The notes: generated by a model from the sequence alone, not told the origin. DNA of 8,942 bases from Oribacterium sp. UBA6992 (GCA_002449915.1 DJXY01000214.1:1-8942); one strand, 5' to 3'; positions 1 to 7,745 are shown, counted from the first letter of the stretch. Translations and numbers: made by a program.

Positions 1-502
1 CCGCTGCTCCAACAACTACGGACCATATCACTTCCCGGAGAAGCTGATTCCGCTTGTTATTTCCAGAGCACTCAATGATGAGAAGATCCCGGTATACGGC
101 AACGGTGCCAATGTCCGCGACTGGCTCTATGTAACGGATCACTGCAAGGCAATTGACCTTGTGGTTCGTAAGGGCAGAGTCGGTGAAGTTTACAATATCG
201 GAGGCCACAATGAGCGTTCCAACCTTGAGGTAGTAAAGACGATCCTCAAGGCACTCAATAAACCGGAATCTCTCATTGAGTTTGTAAAGGATCGTCCGGG
301 TCATGACCAGAGATATGCCATGGATCCGACCAAGATCGAGACAGAGCTCGGATGGAAGCCGGAGTATACCTTTGACACCGGTATCCCTGTAACCATTGAC
401 TGGTATCTCCACAACAAGGAGTGGTGGGAGCATATCATTTCCGGTGAGTATCAGAGCTACTTTGATAAGATGTATGTAGAAGGAAAGGGTCTGAAGGACT
501 GA
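1..502 (+). CDS. rfbB: dTDP-glucose 4,6-dehydratase, C-terminal half (5' end outside window)
   Basis: RmlB/RfbB removes water from dTDP-glucose to give dTDP-4-keto-6-deoxyglucose, the second step of dTDP-L-rhamnose synthesis in the cytoplasm. The frame is open from base 2 to the TGA at 500-502, giving 166 residues of an enzyme usually about 340 long. The visible part begins with the family's hallmark [18 protein letters not shown], then has [36 protein letters not shown] and LGWKPEYTF, all expected in the substrate-binding half of this extended short-chain dehydrogenase. The Rossmann NAD-binding part and the YxxxK catalytic pair fall upstream of the window. The first ATG in view, at 161, is internal and is not the start. 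The stop is one base before rfbD, so the two are almost certainly co-translated. Identity follows from the specific motif series and the neighbour. No frameshift is seen. Confidence 0.96.
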   Translation, partial: RCSNNYGPYHFPEKLIPLVISRALNDEKIPVYGNGANVRDWLYVTDHCKAIDLVVRKGRVGEVYNIGGHNERSNLEVVKTILKALNKPESLIEFVKDRPGHDQRYAMDPTKIETELGWKPEYTFDTGIPVTIDWYLHNKEWWEHIISGEYQSYFDKMYVEGKGLKD

Positions 503-503
503 T

Positions 504-1427
504 ATGAAGGTATTTGTAACAGGTGTCGGCGGACAGCTCGGTCACGACGTGATGAATGAGCTTGCAAAGCGCGGATATGAGGGAGTTGGTTCGGACCTTG
601 CCCCGGTATACAGCGGCATACAGGACGGCTCTCCGGTTACCGGCATGCCCTATGTGTCGATGGACATCACCAACCGTGAGCAGGTGAATGCCGTCCTTCG
701 CGAGGTACGCCCGGACGTCATCATTCATTGTGCAGCCTGGACTGCAGTGGACGCGGCAGAGGATGAGGACAAGCAGGCAAAGGTGCAGGCAATCAATGTG
801 GACGGTACGCAGTACATTGCGGATATAGCCAAGGAGCTGGACTGCAAGATGGTCTACATTTCCACGGACTATGTATTTAATGGACAGGGTACTACGCCCT
901 GGGATCCGGACTGTAAGGACTACGCTCCGCTCAATATGTATGGTAAGACCAAGCTAGGCGGTGAGCTTGCAGTTTCCGGAACACTTACCAAGTACTTTAT
1001 CGTGCGGATTGCCTGGGTTTTTGGACTGAATGGCAAGAACTTCATCAAGACGATGCTGAATGTCGGTAAGACACATGACACCGTGCGGGTCGTAGATGAT
1101 CAGATCGGGACACCTACCTATACGCTGGATCTGGCAAGACTCCTTGTGGACATGATTGAGACCGATAAATACGGATATTATCATGCAACCAACGAGGGCG
1201 GGTATATCAGCTGGTATGATTTTACAAAAGAGATCTATCGTCAGGCAGGATACAGCACCAGGGTAGTTCCGGTTTCTACCGAGGAGTATGGTCTCTCCAA
1301 GGCAGCGCGTCCGTTTAACTCAAGACTGGACAAGTCAAAGCTTGTAAAGCAGGGATTTACCCCGCTTCCAACCTGGCAGGATGCGCTTCGGAGATATCTT
1401 ACGGACCTTGCTGATATGCCGCAGTAA
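504..1427 (+). CDS. rfbD: dTDP-4-dehydrorhamnose reductase
   Basis: RmlD/RfbD reduces dTDP-4-dehydro-L-rhamnose with NAD(P)H, the last step to dTDP-L-rhamnose. The 307-residue protein is close to the usual family length (about 280-300). It shows the N-terminal nucleotide-binding motif TGVGGQLG (residues 6-13), DVIIHCAAWTAVDAAE (71-86), the catalytic region STDYVF (120-125) with YGKTK (Y146, K150), and the C-terminal substrate-pocket signature RPFNSRLD (269-276). The ATG at 504 is preceded by AAGGA (494-498, 5-base spacing) lying inside the last codons of rfbB, which favours translational coupling. Residues 36-48 form a somewhat longer loop after the second beta strand than in short RmlD proteins; this is seen in some Firmicutes homologues as far as I recall, so I do not treat it as unusual. 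With rfbB it supplies activated rhamnose for the downstream transferases. Confidence 0.95.
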   Translation: MKVFVTGVGGQLGHDVMNELAKRGYEGVGSDLAPVYSGIQDGSPVTGMPYVSMDITNREQVNAVLREVRPDVIIHCAAWTAVDAAEDEDKQAKVQAINVDGTQYIADIAKELDCKMVYISTDYVFNGQGTTPWDPDCKDYAPLNMYGKTKLGGELAVSGTLTKYFIVRIAWVFGLNGKNFIKTMLNVGKTHDTVRVVDDQIGTPTYTLDLARLLVDMIETDKYGYYHATNEGGYISWYDFTKEIYRQAGYSTRVVPVSTEEYGLSKAARPFNSRLDKSKLVKQGFTPLPTWQDALRRYLTDLADMPQ

Positions 1428-1451
1428 AATTATAAAGAAGGAACATTTAAA

Positions 1452-2813
1452 ATGGGTAAATATTTTGGTACAGACGGATATCGCGGTGAGGCGAATGTTG
1501 TCTTTACGGCAGACAGCGCATTCCGTGTGGGTAAGTTCCTGGGCTGGTATTATCAGAAAAATCTAAAGCCGGGGGGACGCTGCAGGATTGTCATTGGTAA
1601 GGATACCAGACGTTCCAGCTATATGTTTGAGTATGCCATCGCAGCCGGTATTACGGCGGCAGGTGCGGATGCGTATCTCATGCATGTGACGACGACACCA
1701 TCTGTCAGCTATATTGTGAGATCCGAGGATTTTAACTGCGGTGTTATGATTTCAGCATCCCACAATCCGTACTATGATAATGGTATTAAGGTCATCAATG
1801 AAAACGGTGAGAAGCTGGGCGATGATGTCATTCAGGAAATCGAGGATTACCTGGATGGCCGCACACCGGAGGTCCCGCTTGCCACGAGAGAAAATATCGG
1901 TCGTACGGTGGATTTTGCAGCCGGCAGAAACCGCTATATCGGATATCTTATTTCTCTCGCTACACATTCATTTAAGGGACGGAAGGTTGCACTGGATTGT
2001 GCCAACGGATCTGCAAGCTCCTGCGCCAAGGCTGTATTTGATGCGCTGGGTGCCGATACACATGTGATTCATAATGAGCCGAACGGACTGAATATCAACA
2101 ATGGCTGCGGGTCTACGCACATCGAGAGCCTGCAGAAATTTGTCGTTTCCGAGGGATGTGAGGTCGGATTTGCCTTTGACGGCGACGCTGACCGCTGTCT
2201 TGCGGTAGATGAGGATGGAAATCTTGTCAACGGCGACCAGATCATGTATGTTACAGGTAAGTACATGAAGGAGTGCGGACAGCTGCAGGAGGATACGATT
2301 GTCACTACCGTAATGTCCAACTTCGGCTTGTACAAGGCACTGGACGAGGCGGGGATCAAATACCAGAAGACCAAGGTCGGTGACCGCTTTGTCTATGAAA
2401 ATATGTCCAGAAACGGGTATTCTCTGGGTGGTGAGCAGTCAGGGCATATTATCTTTCTGAGGCATGCCACAACTGGAGATGGGATCCTTACCTCTATTAA
2501 GGTTATGGAAACAATGCTTGGCAAGAAGCAGTCGCTGAAGGAGCTCTGCCAGGGCTTCACGGTGTATCCGCAGGTCCTCAAAAATGTGCGGGTGCTTGAC
2601 AAAGAGGCGGCACAGAATGATCCCAGAGTCCTTCAGGCTGTGGACGAGGTGACCAAAGCACTGGGAGAGGATGGCAGAATCCTGCTCAGAGCCTCGGGCA
2701 CAGAGCCGGTTGTCAGAGTTATGGTGGAGGCAGGGACAGAGGACATCTGTGAGAAATATGTGGATCAGGTGATTGATGTCATGCGTTCCGCCGGATTGGT
2801 TGTAACAATGTAG
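1452..2813 (+). CDS. glmM: phosphoglucosamine mutase (alpha-D-phosphohexomutase superfamily)
   Basis: GlmM interconverts glucosamine-6-phosphate and glucosamine-1-phosphate, feeding UDP-GlcNAc for peptidoglycan and surface glycans. The 453-residue length fits the family. Motifs in order: N-terminal GKYFGTDGYRG (2-12), phosphoserine loop ISASHNP (100-106, active serine S103), metal-binding DGDADR (243-248), sugar-binding GEQSGH (327-332) and phosphate-binding RASGTEP (413-419). The stretch VTTVMSNFGLYKALDEAG and GGEQSGHIIF are typical of GlmM rather than of phosphomannomutase or phosphoglucomutase. One departure is Y10, where GlmM proteins mostly have V or I in FGTDGVRG. The start ATG has AAGGAA at 1438-1443 with 8-base spacing, 24 bases after rfbD. 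It could be the sole housekeeping copy carried in the locus or a paralogue; the window cannot decide. A paralogue with another hexose-phosphate substrate remains possible. Confidence 0.88.
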   Translation: MGKYFGTDGYRGEANVVFTADSAFRVGKFLGWYYQKNLKPGGRCRIVIGKDTRRSSYMFEYAIAAGITAAGADAYLMHVTTTPSVSYIVRSEDFNCGVMISASHNPYYDNGIKVINENGEKLGDDVIQEIEDYLDGRTPEVPLATRENIGRTVDFAAGRNRYIGYLISLATHSFKGRKVALDCANGSASSCAKAVFDALGADTHVIHNEPNGLNINNGCGSTHIESLQKFVVSEGCEVGFAFDGDADRCLAVDEDGNLVNGDQIMYVTGKYMKECGQLQEDTIVTTVMSNFGLYKALDEAGIKYQKTKVGDRFVYENMSRNGYSLGGEQSGHIIFLRHATTGDGILTSIKVMETMLGKKQSLKELCQGFTVYPQVLKNVRVLDKEAAQNDPRVLQAVDEVTKALGEDGRILLRASGTEPVVRVMVEAGTEDICEKYVDQVIDVMRSAGLVVTM

Positions 2814-2816
2814 CAA

Positions 2817-2858
2817 GGGGCTTTGACAAGTCTCCGGCAGTGAACTGCATAAGGCCCC
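2817..2858 (+). promoter_or_regulatory. inverted repeat in the leuA leader
   Basis: The glmM-leuA gap is 68 bases, the longest in the window. GGGGC at 2817-2821 can pair with GCCCC at 2854-2858, extended by TT/AA across a one-base bulge. Between them, GCAG (2837-2840) and CTGC (2845-2848) flank a TGAA loop. No T run follows, so it does not look like a rho-independent terminator. It may be a folded mRNA leader upstream of leuA, but a chance structure is possible: the outer stem is short. No leucine-rich leader peptide is visible. Confidence 0.3.
2823..2853 (+). promoter_or_regulatory. possible weak sigma-A-type promoter upstream of leuA
   Basis: TTGACA at 2823-2828 is a perfect -35 consensus. 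The best -10 candidate is CATAAG at 2848-2853 (4 of 6 matches) at a 19-base spacing, which is longer than the preferred 17. It would place a transcription start just before the leuA ribosome binding site. It would also overlap the inverted repeat described above. The poor -10 keeps confidence low; leuA may simply be read from the upstream operon promoter. Confidence 0.25.
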
Positions 2859-2868
2859 GCAACACACA

Positions 2869-2874
2869 AGAGGG
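2869..2874 (+). promoter_or_regulatory. ribosome binding site deciding the leuA start
   Basis: AGAGGG lies 7 bases before the ATG at 2882. The same frame is open back to a GTG at 2840, but that start has no comparable purine tract in front and would add 14 residues unlike the family N-terminus. Confidence 0.7.
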
Positions 2875-2881
2875 AAAAGAT

Positions 2882-4636
2882 ATGTTAAATTACAAGCGGT
2901 ATAGAAGATTTCCGGCGTTTCACTATCCGGAAAGAACATGGGTTGACAATGAGATTACCAAGGCACCAATCTGGTGCTCTGTAGATTTGAGAGATGGTAA
3001 CCAGGCACTTGTGGACCCGATGGGAGTCGATGAAAAGATTGAGTTCTTTAACATGCTGGTGAAGCTTGGTTTTAAGGAAATCGAAGTTGGTTTCCCTGCA
3101 GCAAGCCAGATCGAGTATGACTTCCTGCGCCAGCTGATCGAGAGAAAGCTGATTCCGTCGGATGTGACGGTGCAGGTGCTTGTACAGTGCCGTGCCGAGC
3201 AGCTGGAGCGGACCTTTGAGTGTCTTGCGGGACTTCCGCAGGCAATTGTGCATATCTATAATTCCACATCTGTGCTGCAGAGAGATGTGGTATTCCATAA
3301 GAGCAAGGAAGAGATCATCGATATTGCGCTGACAGGAACAGCGCTTGTTAAAAAATATGCCAAGGATTTCCCGGGCAAGATCCGTCTTGAGTATTCTCCG
3401 GAGTCCTTTACCGGTACGGAAATGGACTATGCGGCAGAAATCTGTAATGCGGTGCTGGATGCCTGGGAGTGCGGACCGGGACGAGAGGTGATCATCAATC
3501 TGCCTTCTACCGTGGAAATGAACACACCCAATGTTTATGCGGATCAGATTGAATACATGTCCAATCACCTGAATCATCGGGAATATGTTACGCTCTCTGT
3601 ACATCCGCATAATGACCGCGGGGAGGGCGTTGCATCCACAGAGCTTGCAATGCTTGCCGGGGCCGAGAGAGTTGAGGGTACCCTGTTTGGAAACGGCGAG
3701 AGAACCGGTAATGTGGATATCCTGACACTTGCTTATAATATGTTCTCTCATGGCGTGAATCCAAAGCTTAATCTTGAGAACATCCGGGCAATCCAGGAGG
3801 TGTATGAGAGATGCACTAAGATGACCATCCCGCCGAGAGAGCCGTACGCCGGAAGTCTCGTATTTACGGCGTTCTCCGGTTCGCATCAGGATGCCATCAA
3901 CAAGGGTGTCCAGGCTATGCGGGAGCGTCACAGTCAGTACTGGGAGGTTCCATACCTTCCAATCGATCCTGCGGATATCGGCAGAGAGTACGAGCCGATT
4001 GTCCGGATCAACTCGCAGTCCGGCAAGGGCGGTGTTGCCTTTGTTATGGATGCACAGTTCGGATACAAGCTTCCCAAGGGGATGCAGCGTGAGTTTGCCG
4101 ATTATATCCAGAGCATGTCAGAGAAGGTCGGCGAGGTTACACCGCAGCAGATCTTTGATGTATTCCGGGCAGAATATGTGGAAACCAAGGAACCGATGCA
4201 TTTCAAGAATATCCGGACAACCGATACGGAAAATGGAGACGACAGCTTTACTACACTTGTGAATGTAAGCTATATGAACCATGGCGTGTTAAAGAGCTTC
4301 GGTGGTGTCGGAAACGGACCGATCGATGCCGTGCAGTCTGGTCTTGATCAGGAGCTCGACGTAAAGATCAAGGTGCTGGATTATTCCGAGCATGCACTGA
4401 CGTCAGGTTCCGGAGCAAAGGCAGTTTCCTACATTCACCTTCTGGATGAAAAGACCGGCAAGACCTCTTATGGTGTCGGCATTTCCTCCAACATCACCCG
4501 TTCCTCTATCCGCGCGATTTTCAGTGCGGTGAACCGTATGTTCTACTATGATGAAGCGGAAAAATACGGTAAAAAGAGAGTAGCGGAGGAGAAGGCCGGA
4601 AATCCGGGTGGACAGTCGCTGTTTGAGAACTCCTGA
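2882..4636 (+). CDS. leuA: 2-isopropylmalate synthase, long (yeast/actinobacterial-type) form
   Basis: LeuA condenses acetyl-CoA with 2-oxoisovalerate to 2-isopropylmalate, the committed step of leucine synthesis. From the ATG at 2882 the protein has 584 residues, matching the long LeuA class. An HMGL-like TIM barrel opens with WCSVDLRDGNQAL (31-43; R37 and D38 are the expected catalytic and metal residues), followed by GFKEIEVGFPAAS (63-75), HPHNDRG (241-247, metal-binding histidines) and GNGERTGNVD (270-279). A linker with FSGSHQDAI (331-339) and RINSQSGKGG (375-384) leads to a C-terminal LeuA dimerisation/allosteric domain from about residue 420 (glycine-rich FGGVGNGPIDAV), which in the family binds leucine for feedback control. 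The HPHNDRG, FSGSHQDAI and long form point to true isopropylmalate synthase rather than homocitrate or citramalate synthase, though substrate is inferred. It lies between glmM and glf with no other leu gene in view. Confidence 0.93.
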   Translation: MLNYKRYRRFPAFHYPERTWVDNEITKAPIWCSVDLRDGNQALVDPMGVDEKIEFFNMLVKLGFKEIEVGFPAASQIEYDFLRQLIERKLIPSDVTVQVLVQCRAEQLERTFECLAGLPQAIVHIYNSTSVLQRDVVFHKSKEEIIDIALTGTALVKKYAKDFPGKIRLEYSPESFTGTEMDYAAEICNAVLDAWECGPGREVIINLPSTVEMNTPNVYADQIEYMSNHLNHREYVTLSVHPHNDRGEGVASTELAMLAGAERVEGTLFGNGERTGNVDILTLAYNMFSHGVNPKLNLENIRAIQEVYERCTKMTIPPREPYAGSLVFTAFSGSHQDAINKGVQAMRERHSQYWEVPYLPIDPADIGREYEPIVRINSQSGKGGVAFVMDAQFGYKLPKGMQREFADYIQSMSEKVGEVTPQQIFDVFRAEYVETKEPMHFKNIRTTDTENGDDSFTTLVNVSYMNHGVLKSFGGVGNGPIDAVQSGLDQELDVKIKVLDYSEHALTSGSGAKAVSYIHLLDEKTGKTSYGVGISSNITRSSIRAIFSAVNRMFYYDEAEKYGKKRVAEEKAGNPGGQSLFENS

Positions 4637-4676
4637 GGCTGCAGGGAAACGGAGACTGAGAAAATCAGGGGTTAAA

Positions 4677-4683
4677 AAGGAAG
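4677..4683 (+). promoter_or_regulatory. ribosome binding site deciding the glf start
   Basis: AAGGAAG sits 5 bases before the ATG at 4689. The frame is open upstream to an ATG at 4608 inside leuA, but the 27 extra residues would be arginine/lysine-rich and unlike the family, whose members begin just before the dinucleotide-binding strand. Confidence 0.75.
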
Positions 4684-4688
4684 AGCAG

Positions 4689-5813
4689 ATGAGCAGAGCA
4701 TATGATTATCTTGTAGTAGGCGCGGGATTGTTTGGTGCCGTGTTTGCGGAAGAGGCAGCGAAATCCGGAAAAAAGGTGCTGGTCATTGACCGGCGCCCGA
4801 ATATTGCCGGCAATGTGTATACAGAGGACATTGAAGGCATTCACGTACATAAATACGGAGCGCATATTTTTCATACCAACGATACAAAGGTGTGGAATTA
4901 TATTCAGCAGTTTGCGGTTTTTAACCGTTTTACAAATTCTCCGGTTGCGAACTATCATGGCGAGCTGTATTCACTTCCCTTTAATATGTATACATTTAAC
5001 CGGATGTGGGGCGTCATTACACCGGAGGAAGCAGCGGCTAAGATTGAGGAGCAGCGTAAGGCTGCCGGTATCACAGAGCCACGGAATCTTGAGGAGCAGG
5101 CAATCAGCCTTGTAGGTACGGATATCTATGAGAAGCTGATCAAGGGGTATACGGAGAAGCAGTGGGGTAGACCCTGCACGGAGCTTCCGGCATTTATCAT
5201 CAAGCGCCTGCCCGTGCGGTATACCTTTGATAATAATTATTTTAATGCTTTGTATCAAGGGATTCCGGTCGGCGGCTATACGGCTATGGTTGCCAACATG
5301 CTGAAGGGAGTCGAGGTCCGGCTCAATACGGATTATCTTAAGCATAAGGCAGAGCTTGATGCACTGGCGGATCAGGTGGTTTACACGGGTGCAATCGACG
5401 CGTACTTTGACTATGCGCTCGGTTACCTTGCGTACCGGTCTGTTCGTTTTGAGACTGAGGTGCTCGACAAGCCTAATTTCCAGGGAAATGCTGCTGTGAA
5501 CTATACTGATAGAGAGACCCCGTGGACGAGAATCATTGAGCATAAGTGGTTTGAGTTCGGCAAGGATTCTGAGGGCAGGGATCTGCCTAAGACCGTCATC
5601 AGCCGGGAGTACAGCTCCGAGTGGAAGCCCGGGGATGAACCGTACTATCCTGTGAATGATGAGAAAAACGGTGTGCTGTATCAGGAGTACCGTAAGCTTG
5701 CGGATCAGGAGAAGCAGGTGATTTTTGGCGGACGTCTGGGCGAGTACAAGTATTATGACATGGATAAGGTAATTGCGTCCGCACTGGATTTGTGCAGGAG
5801 AGAGCTTAGCTGA
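4689..5813 (+). CDS. glf: UDP-galactopyranose mutase
   Basis: Glf is a flavoenzyme that contracts UDP-galactopyranose to UDP-galactofuranose, the donor for galactofuranose residues in bacterial surface glycans. The 374-residue protein matches the prokaryotic family length. It opens with the FAD Rossmann motif YLVVGAGLFGAVFAEE (7-22), then IDRRPNIAGNVYTE (33-46), KYGAHIFHT (55-63), the mobile-loop region KGYTEKQWG (152-160), PVRYTFDNNYF (175-185) and the C-terminal FAD-binding GGRLGEYKYYDMD (347-359). R176 and R349 are the likely counterparts of the two conserved arginines that hold the UDP-sugar phosphates. It begins 52 bases after leuA and is followed by glycosyltransferase genes, so at least one of them, or one outside the window, probably transfers galactofuranose. 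No break or odd residue is seen. Confidence 0.96.
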   Translation: MSRAYDYLVVGAGLFGAVFAEEAAKSGKKVLVIDRRPNIAGNVYTEDIEGIHVHKYGAHIFHTNDTKVWNYIQQFAVFNRFTNSPVANYHGELYSLPFNMYTFNRMWGVITPEEAAAKIEEQRKAAGITEPRNLEEQAISLVGTDIYEKLIKGYTEKQWGRPCTELPAFIIKRLPVRYTFDNNYFNALYQGIPVGGYTAMVANMLKGVEVRLNTDYLKHKAELDALADQVVYTGAIDAYFDYALGYLAYRSVRFETEVLDKPNFQGNAAVNYTDRETPWTRIIEHKWFEFGKDSEGRDLPKTVISREYSSEWKPGDEPYYPVNDEKNGVLYQEYRKLADQEKQVIFGGRLGEYKYYDMDKVIASALDLCRRELS

Positions 5814-5828
5814 GTTTTTTAAAGAAAC

Positions 5829-5833
5829 AGGAG
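5829..5833 (+). promoter_or_regulatory. strong ribosome binding site serving a TTG start
   Basis: AGGAG lies 6 bases before the TTG at 5840, the expected spacing. The residues from this TTG (NIIYASDDGY) are the first beta strand of a GT8 domain, so no later start can be correct. Confidence 0.75.
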
Positions 5834-5839
5834 ATCAGC

Positions 5840-6904
5840 TTGAATATCATATATGCATCGGATGATGGATACTGTCAGCATATGGCAGTCTCCATCTTTT
5901 CGATTATAGAACATAATAGAAAGGAAGACCTTTGCTTCCACATCCTGGATGACGGGATCAGCGAGCAGCACCGCAGAGAGCTCACCGAATGGATTGCAAG
6001 TGAAGGACAAAACGTCCGCTTTTATCCGGTGGGGAAAGAGATGGAAAGGCTGAAGGAGGACATTCCGGGACTTACGACAGGTAAATTCCGGATTACTACG
6101 CTCGCAAGGCTTTTTCTGGGATCCATTCTGCCGGAAACCGTTACCAAGGCACTGTATCTGGACTGTGATACCGTGACGCTCCGGTCGCTGCATGGTCTGT
6201 ATGCATGGAAGCTTGGCAATCATGTTGCGGCAATGGCACCGGAACCGACAGTATATCCGGAGGTCCGGGAGCTGGTGGGACTCACAGAGACGGAACCATA
6301 CTATAATGCAGGCGTGATCCTATTAAATCTTTCCAAATGGCGGGAGCTTGGACTGGAGGAGCAGAGCCTGTGCTATTACCGGGAGATGGATGGGCAGCTT
6401 CCGTTTAATGATCAGGATATCCTGAACCATGTACTCCGTGGAAAGGTGCTGTGCCTCTTTCAGCGGTATAATTTTTTCAGTAATTACTATTATTTCCGAT
6501 ATGCTGCGATCCTGAAGGAGTCACCCTGGTATGCAGCACGGGAAACAGATGCAAGCTTCCATAAGGCAAAGCATCATCCTGTGATTGTGCATTTTGCAGG
6601 AGATGAGCGTCCCTGGTTCCGTGGAAGCCACAATCATTACCGGCGTGCCTATGAACTCTGCCTCCGGGAGACTCCCTTTGCCGGAGCCCGGAAACAGGAG
6701 GGGAAAGAACTCTATATGGCAGCATATTTTATGATGAATCTGCTTACCTTCCTCTGTCCCGTAACGCGAAAATGGATTTCGCATACCTATTACCAGCGCT
6801 CTGTAAGGGAGCACTTTAATAAAGATAAAGAGAAAGGAAAAGTAAAAGGAAAGGAAAAGACAAAGACAGGAGAGATGCATGGAACTTGCAGCGGTAATAC
6901 TTAA
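5840..6904 (+). CDS. GT8-type (LgtC-like) glycosyltransferase with lysine-rich C-terminal tail
   Basis: This is a retaining glycosyltransferase of the GT8 family, which commonly moves glucose or galactose from UDP-sugars in the cytoplasm at the membrane face. The 354-residue protein begins at TTG with NIIYASDDGYCQHMAVSIFSI. It has the metal-binding DxD motif in ALYLDCDTV (D108-D110), YNAGVILLNLSKW (155-167), FNDQDILN (189-196) and HFAGDERPW (251-259), all in the family order. Residues 290-308 are rich in M, L, F and Y and may sit at the membrane. After about residue 326 the protein becomes a hydrophilic run of K, E and G (327-342), which may help peripheral membrane binding as in LgtC-like enzymes; that is inference. 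The gene starts 26 bases after glf and its last 26 bases overlap the next gene. Donor and acceptor cannot be told from sequence. Confidence 0.88.
   Translation: MNIIYASDDGYCQHMAVSIFSIIEHNRKEDLCFHILDDGISEQHRRELTEWIASEGQNVRFYPVGKEMERLKEDIPGLTTGKFRITTLARLFLGSILPETVTKALYLDCDTVTLRSLHGLYAWKLGNHVAAMAPEPTVYPEVRELVGLTETEPYYNAGVILLNLSKWRELGLEEQSLCYYREMDGQLPFNDQDILNHVLRGKVLCLFQRYNFFSNYYYFRYAAILKESPWYAARETDASFHKAKHHPVIVHFAGDERPWFRGSHNHYRRAYELCLRETPFAGARKQEGKELYMAAYFMMNLLTFLCPVTRKWISHTYYQRSVREHFNKDKEKGKVKGKEKTKTGEMHGTCSGNT
6819..6875 (+). repeat. A/G-rich low-complexity tract
   Basis: Nearly all bases are purines on the + strand, built from short AAAG, GGAAA and AAAGGA runs that are imperfect rather than strict tandem copies. 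It encodes the lysine-rich tail of the GT8 protein and ends in the AGGAG used by the next gene. Confidence 0.6.
6868..6872 (+). promoter_or_regulatory. ribosome binding site inside the GT8 gene
   Basis: AGGAG lies 6 bases before the ATG at 6879 and within the coding sequence of the preceding gene. It fixes the GT2 start at 6879 and so the 26-base overlap. Confidence 0.75.
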
Positions 6905-7745
6905 TTATAATGACAGTGAGCATACAGAGGAGCAGGTAAAACGGATCCGGAACTATGCAATCCTTAAGTACATCGTGATCGTGGATAATCACTCTACGGA
7001 TGACAGCTTCACCAGATTGTCTCTGCTCCGGTCGGAAAAAGTAAAGCTGATCTGGGCAAGAGACAATGGAGGATACGGTGCAGGCAATAATTTAGGACTA
7101 AGCTACGCTTTTGATAAGCTGCACGTATCCCATTGTGTAATTGCCAATCCGGATACCAGCTTTTCCGAGGCATGCTTAAATGCTATGCTGGAGACCTTCC
7201 GCAGGAGTCCGGACATTGGCGTTGTGAGTGCGGTCATGAGAGACTATCAGAGGGGACTGCAGCAGACAGCATGGCCGATCCGTCCGTGGCTTGGAGAGCT
7301 TTTAAACTCCGGACCGATCTCACGGAGAGTTTTTGCCGGTCTGATCAACTACCGTCCGGCATATATGGCGGGTCGGCACGCAGTCGCTGTCGGAGCGGTA
7401 CACGGATCCATGCTGATGATACAGGACGAGGCATATGAAAAATCCGGCGGCTATGATGAGCAGGTATTCTTATACTGCGAGGAAAACATTCTGGGATGGC
7501 GGCTGAGAAATGCAGGATTTCATTCGGTGCTTTTACTGGATCAGAATTATCTCCATGAAAACAGCGGAACGATCTCCAAAACCTATCACAGTATGGTGCC
7601 AAAGCAGAAGCTGCGTCAGCAGTCGGAAATGTATTACTACAAGCAGTATCTTAAGATCGGTCCCTGGGAGGAAGCAATCACCAGAGTCTTCCAGAAAATC
7701 GTACTGCTGGAAACGATCGCAGCAGAAAGGCTTAAGCTTTTATGA
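6879..7745 (+). CDS. GT2-type glycosyltransferase, rhamnosyltransferase-like
   Basis: This is an inverting GT-A fold transferase of family 2, 288 residues. It starts MELAAVILNYND, then has VDNHSTDDS (35-43, nucleotide-binding aspartate), RDNGGYGAGNNLG (61-73), NPDTSF (90-95, the DxD-like site), GAVHGSMLMI (172-181) and GYDEQVFLYCEENILGWRLRNAG (191-213), where E201-E202 occupy the usual ED catalytic-base position. H226 in LHENSGTISK matches a conserved late histidine of WbbL-like enzymes. These motifs resemble bacterial rhamnosyltransferases of the WbbL type, and dTDP-rhamnose genes lie upstream, so rhamnose is a reasonable donor; galactofuranose is the main alternative because glf is also present and GlfT enzymes are GT2 too. 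No membrane span is evident. Its start overlaps the GT8 gene by 26 bases and its stop overlaps the next start by 4. Confidence 0.86.
   Translation: MELAAVILNYNDSEHTEEQVKRIRNYAILKYIVIVDNHSTDDSFTRLSLLRSEKVKLIWARDNGGYGAGNNLGLSYAFDKLHVSHCVIANPDTSFSEACLNAMLETFRRSPDIGVVSAVMRDYQRGLQQTAWPIRPWLGELLNSGPISRRVFAGLINYRPAYMAGRHAVAVGAVHGSMLMIQDEAYEKSGGYDEQVFLYCEENILGWRLRNAGFHSVLLLDQNYLHENSGTISKTYHSMVPKQKLRQQSEMYYYKQYLKIGPWEEAITRVFQKIVLLETIAAERLKLL

Noticed and set aside
2885..3931. 348-residue open frame on the - strand opposite leuA
   Set aside because: It lies wholly antisense to a clearly functional leuA, its product shows no recognisable motif and is rich in H, R, C and I in the way of reverse-frame shadows, and I see no promoter or dedicated ribosome binding site.
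4608..4688. Upstream extension of glf to an ATG inside leuA
   Set aside because: The added residues do not resemble the family, and a strong AAGGAAG stands directly before the ATG at 4689.
4637..4688. Short stem CTGA/TCAG (4656-4668) in the leuA-glf gap
   Set aside because: Four base pairs around a GAAAA loop is within chance, and there is no T run or promoter-like pair nearby.
5790..5820. Six-T run after glf as a possible terminator
   Set aside because: The sequence before the T run cannot form more than a very short stem with an adequate loop, and the next gene's ribosome binding site follows within ten bases.
7726..7742. Near-palindrome around CTTAAG at the junction of the two complete GT2 genes
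   Set aside because: It is coding in the upstream gene, imperfect and without a loop; it is easily explained by chance.
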